Shown here piece by piece: positions 55,146-64,000 of a DNA stretch of 64,000 nt. Within the stretch, counting starts at the first letter, position 1. Each line of letters starts with the position of its first letter. The translations under genes were made by a program, and so were the position numbers. The DNA is taken from NCBI GenBank assembly GCA_023412195.1, contig JAEYNZ010000139.1, positions 1-64,000 of the forward strand. Direction: 5' to 3'. The notes beneath the pieces were generated by a model, which saw nothing but the letters and a program-made list of their open reading frames with translations, searched no databases and was not told where the DNA came from. The stretch is from Bacteroidota bacterium (GTDB taxonomy: Bacteria > Bacteroidota > Bacteroidia > Bacteroidales > Prolixibacteraceae).

Positions 55146-56030
55146 TTACCTCCTCATCCTGATCCGCTGATACCTTTCAGGTATGGCAAGTTCCAGTGAA
55201 TCGACCTTTTCAGTTGAAAATCCACGCATCTTAATATTCAATGCGGTGACTTCGTTATCCTCAACCATCCTGATATCTATCTCCCCTGGGTATTCATACT
55301 GATCGATCTTCACGAAATCGCTGAAGTTAACCTCCATCCTTCTGTCTTCCGCAGGGTCGTTTATTTCGAGCCTTTCAAGAACATAGCTCCGTGGATGAAA
55401 CACCATCTTCTGGAGTACCATACTTCCTTTTTCTGCACCATTATAGGTACTTTTGTTCCTGACAGTATAACGTTTGCCTTCAGAAGCCCGGGAACTGTTC
55501 AGGCTGTTATTCAGGAGTACATATTTCCCGTTTTCCACTTTAGAGTCATACTGACGCAGCATTTCGGAGGTGATTGCACCACTTTTTACAGGATTCGAAA
55601 TGATAGCCTGCACCATATCAAAGGTAATGTCAAAATTCAATATGCCGGCCAGGTAGGAATAATCTCCTTCAAAATAATTTTTCTCAATAAAATTTACAAA
55701 CCTTACGCTGTCAGGGGTCAATAATACCCTGCCTACCGGAATGTTCAGCTTGCTGAAGGAGGCCATTACCTTCTCATTTTGAGAAGCCCGCAGGCTAGCA
55801 CGAAAGTTTGTTTTTATGCCTTCGTTTTCAAACTGCACATTGATCCTCCGTACTGTAAGGTCGGTAAAATCGAATGCATGCTCTTCAACCTGCTTTAAAA
55901 GTTTTTCGGCTGATATAGCCCTGATTCTTTCCGACGAAACATCACGGGCCGTCCGGCAAGATGAAACAACTACAGTTATAACAAACAATAAGATTATTTT
56001 TATGATGTATGTTTTCCGGAATCCTGTCAT
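55146..56030 (-). CDS. DUF4292 lipoprotein
   Basis: This 294-residue protein has a lipobox at VVSSC. The body is a LolA-like beta sheet (VRRINVQFENEGIKTNFRAS, VRFVNFIEKNYFEGDYSYLAGIL). DUF4292 is limited to Bacteroidota; its role is thought to concern the outer membrane, but is not proven. It sits six bases after the TPR gene and 38 before the EnvC-like gene. Confidence 0.88.
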   Translation of the reverse strand: MTGFRKTYIIKIILLFVITVVVSSCRTARDVSSERIRAISAEKLLKQVEEHAFDFTDLTVRRINVQFENEGIKTNFRASLRASQNEKVMASFSKLNIPVGRVLLTPDSVRFVNFIEKNYFEGDYSYLAGILNFDITFDMVQAIISNPVKSGAITSEMLRQYDSKVENGKYVLLNNSLNSSRASEGKRYTVRNKSTYNGAEKGSMVLQKMVFHPRSYVLERLEINDPAEDRRMEVNFSDFVKIDQYEYPGEIDIRMVEDNEVTALNIKMRGFSTEKVDSLELAIPERYQRIRMRR

Positions 56031-56036
56031 CCTGAT

Positions 56037-57803
56037 CTACTCCTCAAGGTATTTGCGTTCGTTTATTTTTTTATGGAGCACTTCAGAAACTTCACCCATA
56101 TCCCTGGCTTTCTGCCAGTATTTCAGTGCTTCATCGGTTTGCTGAAGCTTGTAAAGGATGTCGCCATAATGTTCCAGTAAAGTTGAATTATCTTCACCAC
56201 CGTACTTTAAGGCTGATTCCATATAAAACCTTGCAAGTTTATATTCCCCTTTTTTGAACAGTACCCATGCGTAGGTATCGAGGTATGTAGAGTTGTCGGG
56301 AAACCTTTCTATCACTTTACCGCTCATTTTTTCTGCCTTATCCAGATCCTTGCCAGTAAGTGAAAGATAATATGCATAGTTGTTCAAGGCGATGTAGTTG
56401 TCGGGATCAAGCATAACAGATTCATCAAAGATTTTAAAAGCTTCCTGTTCCTTTCCCAGTTTATAAAGCGATTCGCCTTTCAGCATGAGGAACTGGCCTT
56501 CCATTCTCTTGTTGTCGACAACATACATCATGCCTTCATCGGCTACTGTCAGTGCCTCCTCATATTTTGCAAGCTGTACACAGGCAATGGCATTGAGAAA
56601 ATAAACCTGTGGCTGGTTAGGGAACAGTTCGATAGCTTCTGCACTGTGGCTGCGCAGGCTTTCCCATTCCTGCAGGTCATTGTCGATAAACAGCACCCGT
56701 TCCCACAGCATGTAATCATTGGGTTCGACTTCCAGAGCTTTCAGAATTTCAGTACGAGCTTCAGCAAGTTTGCCCTGCTTTAAAAGAGTTTCTGCCCTGA
56801 CTGTATAAACCAGGTGTTCATCGGGATGTGCCTCCGTAAGCAGGTTCACCAGCTCCTCCTCCTGCTCAGGTTTGAGGGAAGGTTGTGAAGGATTGCCTGT
56901 GAGCATCAGGTAAAGCTGCAGCTTGGTCTGAATATCAACCTCCTGGTTCAGGAAACCTTTTTTTGTTTCTTCGAAGGCTTTATCAGGATCGCCATTCTGA
57001 AGGTGAAAGTTTGCCAGTGAGAAATGGACAAAACCATTACCAGGGTCGAGTTCCTGTATTTTGCGATAGTATTTCAGCGCGTTGGCCGTATCGCCGGTAT
57101 TTTGGTACAAATCGGCAAGAAGGCCATAGTATTTTGGTTCCTGCGGATCGGTTTCAATCAGTTTTTCAATCTCCCTGAAAGCATCCTTCACTTTGCCGTC
57201 GCGCAGGTACAACTGCTGTTTTTCGAGGGTAATCTGTTCATTGATCCCTACCTTGTTTTCAAGTTTGTTCAGTGCCTCAATGGCTTCATCGACCTTTCCC
57301 GTTGTTGAAAGCAGTGCAGCTTTCATATACAGGAATTCAAGATTCTCTGGATCTTTTATCAACAGTTTATCGTAAATGCCGGCGGCATCGCTAAAGCGTC
57401 TCGTTTGCTGGTATATCTGTGCCAGCATCATATTGTACCATTTATTTTCAGGATTGACTGAGAGTGCTTTCTCAAGCAATAAGGTGGCACTTGTAAGATC
57501 ATTGTTTTCAGCATGTATGGTAGCAAGTTCGTACATAGCAGCTCCTGAGTTCGGGTCGATCTCGAGGCATCCTGACAGATACTGAATTGCTTTCTGAGGG
57601 TTGCCAAGGGCTTTTTCCCTGAGTGCTTCCACAAACAGGTATTCAAACTCCATCTTCTTTTGCTCTTCAAGCCCAAGCTCCTTTTCGTCGATCGTTACTT
57701 CGGGTATTGTTTCGACCTGCGCCACTGATTTTGTTCCCGAACAGGCAAACATAAACCCTGGCAACAGGGCAACCATCAACCACCTTTTTATATTTTTCTT
57801 CAT
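56037..57803 (-). CDS. TPR lipoprotein
   Basis: The protein has 588 residues from the ATG at 57803, with a lipobox at MFACSG. Nearly the whole length is tetratricopeptide repeats, including PNSGAAMYELATIHAENN and PDNYIALNNYAYYLSLTGKD. It is probably a scaffold in the periplasm. The frame reaches 57842, but that overlaps dut; the inner ATG avoids this and keeps the signal peptide. Confidence 0.88.
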   Translation of the reverse strand: MKKNIKRWLMVALLPGFMFACSGTKSVAQVETIPEVTIDEKELGLEEQKKMEFEYLFVEALREKALGNPQKAIQYLSGCLEIDPNSGAAMYELATIHAENNDLTSATLLLEKALSVNPENKWYNMMLAQIYQQTRRFSDAAGIYDKLLIKDPENLEFLYMKAALLSTTGKVDEAIEALNKLENKVGINEQITLEKQQLYLRDGKVKDAFREIEKLIETDPQEPKYYGLLADLYQNTGDTANALKYYRKIQELDPGNGFVHFSLANFHLQNGDPDKAFEETKKGFLNQEVDIQTKLQLYLMLTGNPSQPSLKPEQEEELVNLLTEAHPDEHLVYTVRAETLLKQGKLAEARTEILKALEVEPNDYMLWERVLFIDNDLQEWESLRSHSAEAIELFPNQPQVYFLNAIACVQLAKYEEALTVADEGMMYVVDNKRMEGQFLMLKGESLYKLGKEQEAFKIFDESVMLDPDNYIALNNYAYYLSLTGKDLDKAEKMSGKVIERFPDNSTYLDTYAWVLFKKGEYKLARFYMESALKYGGEDNSTLLEHYGDILYKLQQTDEALKYWQKARDMGEVSEVLHKKINERKYLEE

Positions 57804-57807
57804 TCGT

Positions 57808-58248
57808 TTAATTTTTACCTGTGTGGCCAAAGCCACCTGCACCTCTTTGGGTGGAATTGAGTTCCTCTACCAAATTCCATTCCACGGTTTCATGCGCTGC
57901 AATCACCATCTGGCAAATTCTTTCACCGTTTTCAATAACAAAATCCTCGTTCGAAAGATTAATCAGAATAACCCTTATTTCTCCCCGGTAATCGGCATCA
58001 ATTGTGCCTGGAGTATTCAGAACAGTTATTCCCTTTTTAAGTGCAAGCCCGCTGCGGGGCCTGATCTGAGCCTCAAATCCCTTTGGAAGCTCAATATACA
58101 GACCTGTAGGAACAAGTTTCCTTTCAAACGGCTTCAAAACAACCGGCTCTTCAACAAATGCACGTATATCCATCCCGGCCGACATTTCGGTACTGTAATG
58201 TGGCAACGGATTATTCGATTCATTTACAATCTTTACAAACATCTTCAT
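57808..58248 (-). CDS. dut: dUTP diphosphatase
   Basis: This 146-residue trimeric dUTPase has the five motifs, visible as MDIRAF, RSGLALKKG, NTPGTIDADYRGE, ERICQMVI and RGAGGFGHTG. It hydrolyses dUTP to dUMP. It is first in the dut-TPR-DUF4292-EnvC run. Confidence 0.96.
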   Translation of the reverse strand: MKMFVKIVNESNNPLPHYSTEMSAGMDIRAFVEEPVVLKPFERKLVPTGLYIELPKGFEAQIRPRSGLALKKGITVLNTPGTIDADYRGEIRVILINLSNEDFVIENGERICQMVIAAHETVEWNLVEELNSTQRGAGGFGHTGKN

Positions 58249-58332
58249 TTTTTAAGACCCGCTAAGATAAAATTTTTGTTACAGACGCCATGCGGATTAA
58301 CAATATTTAATCAATACCAAAGAGCTTATCAA

Positions 58333-59460
58333 TCAGACCATCATAAAGCCTGTCATCAGATCATCAGATACAAAAAGGCCTTCGCGGGTAAGTTTTAGAA
58401 CCTCATTGTGCTTCATCATTTTTCCGGATGCGATATGTTTTTCTGCCTCACGGATTACCCCCTCAACATGCTTTCTGCCAAACCTTTTTTGAATTTCTTC
58501 GAGGCTGATTCCCCATTTTGTCCGGATATGAGTCAGTATATATTCGTTAAAAGCTTCCTGTTCAGACAGCTGTTCTTTTTCAAAAAAAGTTTCATCCGTT
58601 TCCAGTAACTTCATGTATGCATCGATGTGGGCAATGTTCCACTGCCTGGATGTACCATTGAATGAATGGGCAGAGGGACCCAGGCCCAGGTATTTTTCAC
58701 CTGTCCAGTAAGCCATGTTGTGCCTGGAGTACATTTCATCACGTGCAAAATTCGAAATCTCGTATTGTTCATATCCTGCCCGTGACGATTCATCGAGCAG
58801 CAGATTAAACTGCCTTACACTTTCATTCTCCGAAAGTTCCTTTAATGTCCCCTTTTTCAGCCATGTGTAAAAGGCCGTCCCTTCATGGTATGTAAGGTGG
58901 TAAGCCGACAGATGGGCAACGGGAAGGCTGAACATTTTCCGCAGGCTTTCCTCCCATTGTTGCAGGGTAAGTCCCGGCAATCCATAAATCAGATCGGTGC
59001 TGATGTTTTCAAAACCTGCCTCAAATGCATCTTCAATGGCACGCACTGCCTGTTTTGAATCGTGCCTGCGGTTCATTTTCCGTAGGTGGATATCGAAAAA
59101 TGACTGTATACCAATGCTCAGCCGGTTGACTCCAGCCCTCTTCAGCGACTGCAGGTAGTCGAATGTCAGATCATCGGGATTGGCTTCAAAGGTAACTTCT
59201 GCACCTTTTTCTATATGAAAAAGAGCATTCAGAACATCCATGATTCCTGCGAGTTCTGCTTGAGTCAGTACAGACGGGGTACCACCACCGAAATATATGG
59301 TCCGTATTTTTTCACCCCAAATATAATTTTGTCTTTTTGAGATTTCGAGCTTCAATGCAGTAAGAAACCTTCCTGTTTGACTGCTGTTAACTGTTTTGTA
59401 AAAATCGCAGTAATAACACTTCTGACGACAAAAAGGAATATGTATATAGATACCTGCCAC
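58333..59460 (-). CDS. hemW: HemW heme chaperone (HemN-like radical SAM)
   Basis: This 375-residue protein has the radical SAM motif at Cys11, Cys15 and Cys18 (CRQKCYYCDF). True HemN has a further cysteine two residues on; here it is Phe, so this is HemW. HemW hands heme to respiratory enzymes and does not make coproporphyrinogen oxidised. It complements the HemF route in the cluster at 33-41 kb. Confidence 0.93.
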   Translation of the reverse strand: MAGIYIHIPFCRQKCYYCDFYKTVNSSQTGRFLTALKLEISKRQNYIWGEKIRTIYFGGGTPSVLTQAELAGIMDVLNALFHIEKGAEVTFEANPDDLTFDYLQSLKRAGVNRLSIGIQSFFDIHLRKMNRRHDSKQAVRAIEDAFEAGFENISTDLIYGLPGLTLQQWEESLRKMFSLPVAHLSAYHLTYHEGTAFYTWLKKGTLKELSENESVRQFNLLLDESSRAGYEQYEISNFARDEMYSRHNMAYWTGEKYLGLGPSAHSFNGTSRQWNIAHIDAYMKLLETDETFFEKEQLSEQEAFNEYILTHIRTKWGISLEEIQKRFGRKHVEGVIREAEKHIASGKMMKHNEVLKLTREGLFVSDDLMTGFMMV

Positions 59461-59501
59461 TGTTTTTTTATTACATTGCCGGCAAAAAAAATCAGGTTTT
59501 T

Positions 59502-59879
59502 ATGATGCTTAAATTGTTTGTTAAACCCATCATCTGGTTAACCATCATCTTTTACGGATTGTTTATCCCCAGCTCCAGCTTACCAAAAAAGCCATTTTTT
59601 GCCATACCACATTTCGATAAAATGGTCCATTTCGGCCTTTTTTTTATTTTCTGCCTTTTACTTTTTGTACCCTTTAAAAAACTGAAAACAAAATATATGC
59701 TGGTAGCTCCCCTTGTTGCCATTATCCTTTCAGCTATCCTTGAAACCACGCAGCATATCATTTCTCCTACGAGAAGCAGCAATTTTTTTGATTTTATGGC
59801 AAATACCACAGGAATACTGGCCTCAATTATCGTATTCCATTTCCTGATTTCAGAGAGAAAATGGGAAAAATATTTTTAG
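59502..59879 (+). CDS. VanZ family membrane protein
   Basis: This 125-residue protein has four membrane segments and the VanZ loop DKMVHFGLFFIFCLLL, with the later SRSSNFFDFMANTTGILASI pattern. Function of the family is unclear; VanZ itself gives low-level teicoplanin resistance. It is divergent from hemW by 41 bases. Confidence 0.88.
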   Translation: MMLKLFVKPIIWLTIIFYGLFIPSSSLPKKPFFAIPHFDKMVHFGLFFIFCLLLFVPFKKLKTKYMLVAPLVAIILSAILETTQHIISPTRSSNFFDFMANTTGILASIIVFHFLISERKWEKYF

Positions 59880-59897
59880 AATCTGTTACCTGAAAAT

Positions 59898-60341
59898 CTA
59901 CATCTTTACAAGATCTTCGTACTTTTCAATGTCTTTGCCAACTATTTCAAGGGTAGTTCCCTGATAAAAATTGGCAATCTCATTTCTGAGTTGATCATAC
60001 TGTGCATGAACCGGACAAAGGGGTTTGGTAGAATCATGAGTTATACATGGTTCAAGCCTGATCAGGCAATTGGTAAAAAACTCTTCTCCGTCAATTTTAG
60101 TCACGATATCCCATAAAGTAATTTCGGAAGCTGATTTTGCCAGCGCGAATCCACCGTTAGGGCCTTTTGTTGACACAAGCAATTTCTGCTTCACAAGGTT
60201 TTGGAGAATTTTACCAAGGAACGGCGATGAAAGATTCAAATCTTCAGAAATCTTCTTAATGCCAATCATTTTTTCCTCATAAGAAAATTTACCCAGGTAT
60301 ATGAGGGCTCTTAAAGCATATTTACACGTATTGGAAAGCAT
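59898..60341 (-). CDS. Rrf2-family transcription regulator
   Basis: This 147-residue protein has a winged helix (ALRALIYLGKFSYEEKMIGIK, LSSPFLGKILQNLVKQKLLV) and three cysteines, Cys92, Cys99 and Cys109, in a CX6CX9C spacing. IscR and NsrR use CX5CX5C and CX4CX5C, so this is a variant of the Fe-S sensor type. It probably controls oxygen-, nitric oxide- or Fe-S-related genes. A dyad lies at 60351-60366, 10 bases before its start. Confidence 0.9.
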   Translation of the reverse strand: MLSNTCKYALRALIYLGKFSYEEKMIGIKKISEDLNLSSPFLGKILQNLVKQKLLVSTKGPNGGFALAKSASEITLWDIVTKIDGEEFFTNCLIRLEPCITHDSTKPLCPVHAQYDQLRNEIANFYQGTTLEIVGKDIEKYEDLVKM

Positions 60342-60350
60342 ATCTATTTA

Positions 60351-60366
60351 GTTAAGAATTTCTAAC
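60351..60366. promoter_or_regulatory. Imperfect dyad upstream of the Rrf2 gene
   Basis: GTTAAGAATTTCTAAC is close to its own reverse complement (12 of 16 bases), directly upstream of the Rrf2 start. Rrf2 regulators often repress themselves at such sites. This is an inference. Confidence 0.35.
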
Positions 60367-60374
60367 ATTTAAAC

Positions 60375-60827
60375 TTAGCAACATTTTTCATATAGTGGAA
60401 TTTTATCAATCCTTGCAGCATGCCGCCCCCCCTGAAATTCTGCATTCAAGAAGGCTTTTACAATTTCAAGTGCCTCTTCATCAGATACAAACCGCGCGGG
60501 TATGGCACAAATATTGGCATTGTTATGCTCCTTTGCCAGTTTTGCAATTTCTGTATTCCAGCATAATCCTGACCTTACATGCTGATGCTTGTTGGCTGTA
60601 ATACTTATACCCTGCCCGCTGCCGCAAAAGGTAATTCCCGTTTCATATTCACCGCCATCGATAGCTTTTGCAATTGCATGTGCATAATCAGGGTAATCGC
60701 AACTCTCGTTTGAGTAGCATCCGAAATCCACATAGGGAATGCCATTTTCGTCCAAAAAATGAATAATGAGTTGTTTTTTCTCATAACCCGCATGATCACT
60801 GGCAAGTGCAATGGTTGTTCTGTTCAT
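60375..60827 (-). CDS. rpiB: Ribose 5-phosphate isomerase B
   Basis: The protein has about 150 residues from ATG 60827 (MNRTTIALASDHAGYEKK). The active-site segment is FCGSGQGISITANK, with Cys in FCGSG as catalytic base. It interconverts ribulose and ribose 5-phosphate. An ATG at 60836 is also in frame, but a promoter box only 6 bases ahead of it makes the inner start more likely. Confidence 0.92.
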   Translation of the reverse strand: MNRTTIALASDHAGYEKKQLIIHFLDENGIPYVDFGCYSNESCDYPDYAHAIAKAIDGGEYETGITFCGSGQGISITANKHQHVRSGLCWNTEIAKLAKEHNNANICAIPARFVSDEEALEIVKAFLNAEFQGGRHAARIDKIPLYEKCC

Positions 60828-60841
60828 TTCTTTCATCTCGG

Positions 60842-60849
60842 CAAAAATA
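60842..60849 (-). promoter_or_regulatory. Candidate -7 promoter box for rpiB
   Basis: Minus-strand TATTTTTG fits TAnnTTTG. The transcript would start around 60835, which supports translation from ATG 60827. Confidence 0.45.
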
Positions 60850-60872
60850 ATACTTTTTGATATTAAAATCAG

Positions 60873-62357
60873 TTATTTATGTTTTTTTCGCTTGAAGATT
60901 TTGCTGATTTGTTTTTCCTCAAGTCTGTATATTGTAATTACATAAATCAACAACAGGACCAGGTGAGCCGGATACTTAATTAAAGCCTCTGTCCCTGACG
61001 TAAAAAGTGAAACGGCATAGATTCCAACTGATACCATAAAATAGCCTCCAATATGTCTCAGATCGTACGGAATGGGGTAATATTTTTGTCCAAGCACATA
61101 AGATATGACCATCATGATAAAATAACTTACAAGAACGGCAATGGCTGATCCCATGTATCCCCATACCGGGATAAGCATAAAATTTAATACCAGTGAAAAA
61201 GCTGCTCCTGTAAGTGCAATCCATGCACCATAGCGGGTCATGTCGAGAAGTTTGTACCATAGGGACAGGGCAAAGTAAATTCCAAAGAACAGGTTTGCCA
61301 TCAGTACAAGCGGAACAACTTTTAGTCCTTCATGATATTCACTGTCTATAATAATTTTGATGACGTCGATAAACAGTACCATTCCGAGGAAAATGATCAG
61401 TCCAAATGCCACAAAATATTTCATAATATCGGCATAAACCCGGGGGTCATCCTTTGATCTTTCACGTGAAAAAAAGAAAGGTTCGAAGGCATACCTGAAA
61501 GCCTGTATGAACATATTCATCAGCACAGCCAGTTTATAGTTTGCGCCATATACACCCAGTTGGTGCATTGGGTTCTGGCTTTCGGGAACCAGAAACGGAA
61601 TCAATATTTTATCGATGTTCTGATCCACCATTCCTGCAATGCCAACAATAAGTATAGGAAATGCATAGTTTAACATCTGCATAAGCAATTCTTTACTGAA
61701 CCGGAATTTTATTTTAAATATTTCGGGCAGCAGTAAAACCAGAATGATGGCCGAAGCAAGGAGATTGGAAATAAAAACATAACCAACCCCTATATCAGGA
61801 GAATAGACATATTTTATAAATGAATCGGGATTGCTTTCATAGATCTTGGGGCTGATTGTAAGAAAAAACAGGTTGAAGCCAATATTAAAGGCAATATTTA
61901 TAAGTTTAATGACGGCAAATTTCACAGGGCGGTTATTCAGCCTCAGCCTGGCAAACGGAATGGCTGTAAACGCATCGATACATAGAATGATTGCCAGCCA
62001 TACAATATACTGCGGGTAATCGGGATAACCAATTATTGAGGCAACGGGCCTGCTGAAAGTAACTGCAAGGATTATAAACGAAATGGAGGTAAAAAATAAA
62101 GATATCAGACTGGTAGAATATACAATTTCAGGATCTTTGCTTTTTGATGCAAACCGGAAATAGGCTGTTTCCATACCATAGGTCAGAAAGACAAGAAAGA
62201 ATGCTACATAGGCATAAAGGTTGGTAACAACAGCAAAATCTTCAGTTCCGAATATAAATGTATAATAAGGAGCCAGTGCCCAATTTAAAAAACGGCCGAC
62301 AATGCTGCTCATTCCATAAATGGCTGTATCTCCTGCTAATTTTTTAAAAGGATTCAA
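60873..62357 (-). CDS. Polysaccharide flippase (Wzx/MATE-like)
   Basis: This about 494-residue protein has 12-14 membrane helices and the MOP superfamily start (MNPFKKLAGDTAIYGMSSIVG). Such proteins flip lipid-linked sugars for capsule, O-antigen or S-layer glycan. I place the start at TTG 62357, which gives the common MNPFKKLAGDTAIYG opening; a longer frame starts at 62378 but would begin inside the promoter box. It runs toward rpiB, 37 bases away. Confidence 0.88.
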   Translation of the reverse strand: MNPFKKLAGDTAIYGMSSIVGRFLNWALAPYYTFIFGTEDFAVVTNLYAYVAFFLVFLTYGMETAYFRFASKSKDPEIVYSTSLISLFFTSISFIILAVTFSRPVASIIGYPDYPQYIVWLAIILCIDAFTAIPFARLRLNNRPVKFAVIKLINIAFNIGFNLFFLTISPKIYESNPDSFIKYVYSPDIGVGYVFISNLLASAIILVLLLPEIFKIKFRFSKELLMQMLNYAFPILIVGIAGMVDQNIDKILIPFLVPESQNPMHQLGVYGANYKLAVLMNMFIQAFRYAFEPFFFSRERSKDDPRVYADIMKYFVAFGLIIFLGMVLFIDVIKIIIDSEYHEGLKVVPLVLMANLFFGIYFALSLWYKLLDMTRYGAWIALTGAAFSLVLNFMLIPVWGYMGSAIAVLVSYFIMMVISYVLGQKYYPIPYDLRHIGGYFMVSVGIYAVSLFTSGTEALIKYPAHLVLLLIYVITIYRLEEKQISKIFKRKKHK

Positions 62358-62375
62358 TGCGGTATTAATTTCAGA

Positions 62376-62383
62376 CAAATATA
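62376..62383 (-). promoter_or_regulatory. Candidate -7 promoter box for the flippase gene
   Basis: Minus-strand TATATTTG fits TAnnTTTG, 18 bases before the proposed TTG start. The -33 element is not clear. Confidence 0.5.
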
Positions 62384-62493
62384 GTATTGATTTGCATCTG
62401 ATAAGAATGATTGCTTTACTTCGTTTATTTAATTAATTTTATTGCTCAAAACCTTAATCCGTTAATGGTGTTTTACCAAAAAATTCTGCATAT

Positions 62494-63570
62494 ATGATGA
62501 AAAAGCCTTTCTTTCTGCTTGTCCTTATCCTGGGCATATTTGTATTTTTATTTTCCTGTTCAAGCCAGAACAAACGGTCAAGGAAGCCCGTCAGCACCAT
62601 TACAATCAATCCCGCAGCCCAAAATTATATTTACGGAAATACAATTTCTGTAAGAGTGCAAACAAAAATCAGAAACGGGGAAATTGACAACGTAAAGCTT
62701 TTTTTCAAGGGTAATTTAATACATGAAACAGACGAACTGGATTTCACAGTAAATAATATTACACTTGATCAGATAGGTACACATCATTTTAATGTGACTG
62801 CCACAAAAACCGATGGGGTAAATAATACGCGGCAGGTTTCGATTCATGTTCTTTCTGATGTTACTCCTGATAAATACACTTTTACTACTGTCAGAGATTA
62901 CCCTCATAATACAGAATATTACACCCAGGGGTTTGAGTTTCATAACGGGTATATTTATGAAGGTACAGGAGAATATGGATCTTCAGGACTATACAAGTAC
63001 AACCTGAGAACAGGTCAGGTAGCCCTGGAACATAAGCTTGCCAATACATATTTCGGCGAGGGAATCACCATACTGGATGATAAAATTTACCAGCTTACCT
63101 ATCGTGAACAAAAAGGTTTTATTTATAACCTCGATGACTTTTCTGTTGCCGACAGCTTTGAGTACCGTTCAAAAGAAGGCTGGGGACTAACAAATGACGG
63201 AACACATCTTATTATGAGTAATGGCACCCAGGAGCTGATATGGCTTGATCCTGCTGATTTTTCAGAAATCCGGAAGGTACAGGTTGCCAATCATATCGGT
63301 ATAGTGAATTACCTTAACGAACTGGAGTATATCAATAAAACCATATATGCCAATGTTTATACCACCAACATCATTGTACAGATTGAACCTGAAACAGGTA
63401 AAGTATTGTCTGAAATTAATCTTACAGGCATTTTAAATATGTACAAAAACCCTGCTGACACAGTGGATTATTTGAATGGAATTGCCTATGACCATGATGC
63501 CGACCGCCTGTTTGTTACAGGTAAGTGGTGGCCGCGCATTTTTGAAATAAAACTGGTGGAATCAAAATAA
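62494..63570 (+). CDS. Glutaminyl-peptide cyclotransferase, lipoprotein
   Basis: This 358-residue protein has a lipobox at LFSCSS. The body is the plant/bacterial-type glutaminyl cyclase five-bladed propeller: HNTEYYTQGFEFHNGYIYEGTGEYG, GEGITIL, and a closing YLNGIAYDHDADRLFVTGKWWP. It turns N-terminal Gln of exported proteins into pyroglutamate. It is convergent with ruvB; the stops overlap by nine bases. Confidence 0.93.
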   Translation: MMKKPFFLLVLILGIFVFLFSCSSQNKRSRKPVSTITINPAAQNYIYGNTISVRVQTKIRNGEIDNVKLFFKGNLIHETDELDFTVNNITLDQIGTHHFNVTATKTDGVNNTRQVSIHVLSDVTPDKYTFTTVRDYPHNTEYYTQGFEFHNGYIYEGTGEYGSSGLYKYNLRTGQVALEHKLANTYFGEGITILDDKIYQLTYREQKGFIYNLDDFSVADSFEYRSKEGWGLTNDGTHLIMSNGTQELIWLDPADFSEIRKVQVANHIGIVNYLNELEYINKTIYANVYTTNIIVQIEPETGKVLSEINLTGILNMYKNPADTVDYLNGIAYDHDADRLFVTGKWWPRIFEIKLVESK

Positions 63571-64000
63571 TGTAGGTGTACCGGGGTTTTCCCTGTAATT
63601 AATTCTTCCAAGATGTTTATACGCACTGGCAGTTGCCTCCCTTCCTCGGGGCGTACGCTTTATAAAGCCTTCCTTGATCAGAAATGGTTCATATACCTCC
63701 TCAATGGTTCCGGGGTCTTCCCCAACAGCAGTGGCAATGGTTGATATCCCAACCGGTCCGCCTTTGAATTTATCAATTATACAAAGCAGTATCCGGTTAT
63801 CCATTTCATCGAGCCCATGCTGATCGATGTTCATTGCCTGAAGGGCGGTTTTAGTAATGGCAATATCTATTTTGCCATCACCTTTTACCTGTGCAAAATC
63901 ACGAACCCGGCGAAGCAATGAATTTACAATACGAGGGGTGCCTCTACTTCTGCCTGCTATTTCAACTGCAGCATCATCACTGATTTCAACATCAAGGATT
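63562..64000 (-). CDS. ruvB: Holliday junction helicase RuvB (3' end only)
   Basis: The last about 145 residues are present; the gene runs past the window end. The segment IAGRSRGTPRIVNSLLRRVR and a winged-helix C-terminus (GGPVGISTIATAVGEDPGTI, RTPRGREATASAY) are RuvB. It works with RuvA to migrate Holliday junctions. Walker motifs lie outside the window. Confidence 0.95.
   Translation of the reverse strand, partial: ILDVEISDDAAVEIAGRSRGTPRIVNSLLRRVRDFAQVKGDGKIDIAITKTALQAMNIDQHGLDEMDNRILLCIIDKFKGGPVGISTIATAVGEDPGTIEEVYEPFLIKEGFIKRTPRGREATASAYKHLGRINYRENPGTPTLF

Overview
The window is chromosomal DNA of a Bacteroidota bacterium, probably a Bacteroidales or Marinilabiliales-type marine or environmental lineage. 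The evidence is two type IX secretion genes (porX, porW), Bacteroidota-only families (DUF4292, DUF4296, DUF3108-like), -7 promoter boxes of the form TAnnTTTG, and weak ribosome binding sites. Oxygen-dependent HemF beside heme genes suggests a facultative or oxygen-tolerant lifestyle. I see no phage, insertion sequence, CRISPR array, rRNA or tRNA gene. Most of the window is core genome.

Layout. 0-2 kb: an AT-rich serine hydrolase followed by an orphan tail of a second one. 2-8.6 kb (minus): mrp, porW and porX, a small type IX secretion block. 8.7-10.7 kb (plus): DUF1232, TauE/SafE and a methyltransferase. 10.7-17 kb (minus): bactofilin, atpZ, an AtpI-like gene, atpB-E-F-H-A-G; the beta and epsilon genes atpD and atpC are absent. 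17-19 kb (minus): DUF177, rpmF, fabH. 19-33 kb: mixed metabolism and cell-surface genes (kbl, rlmN, a ferredoxin-ASKHA protein, two amidohydrolases, a PPDK regulatory kinase/pyrophosphorylase, penicillin acylase, a radical SAM protein).

33-41.3 kb (plus): a heme cluster, hemA-C-D-B-L-E-F, preceded by a small membrane-anchored protein and ended by a coupled membrane protein. Together these genes take glutamyl-tRNA to protoporphyrinogen IX; the last oxidase and ferrochelatase are not here. 41.5-50.4 kb: a PLDc_N miniprotein missed by ordinary ORF cut-offs, a GH2 lipoprotein, an MBOAT-like small protein in a repeat-rich gap, an aldehyde dehydrogenase, pirin, YceI, OsmC, Crp and a methyltransferase. 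50.7-60 kb: envelope genes (TapB-like, OmpA, AraC regulator, EnvC-like degenerate LytM, DUF4292, TPR lipoprotein), dut and hemW. 60-64 kb: Rrf2, rpiB, a flippase, glutaminyl cyclase, and the 3' end of ruvB.

No single locus is clearly a new system. The best candidates for a second look are the tripled C-terminal domain of PorW and its linkage to PorX, the orphan RACo-like ferredoxin-ASKHA protein, the combined tandem and inverted repeat at 24.1 kb, the triple repeat at 30.2 kb, and the short repeats framing the MBOAT-like gene at 44.3-45.2 kb.
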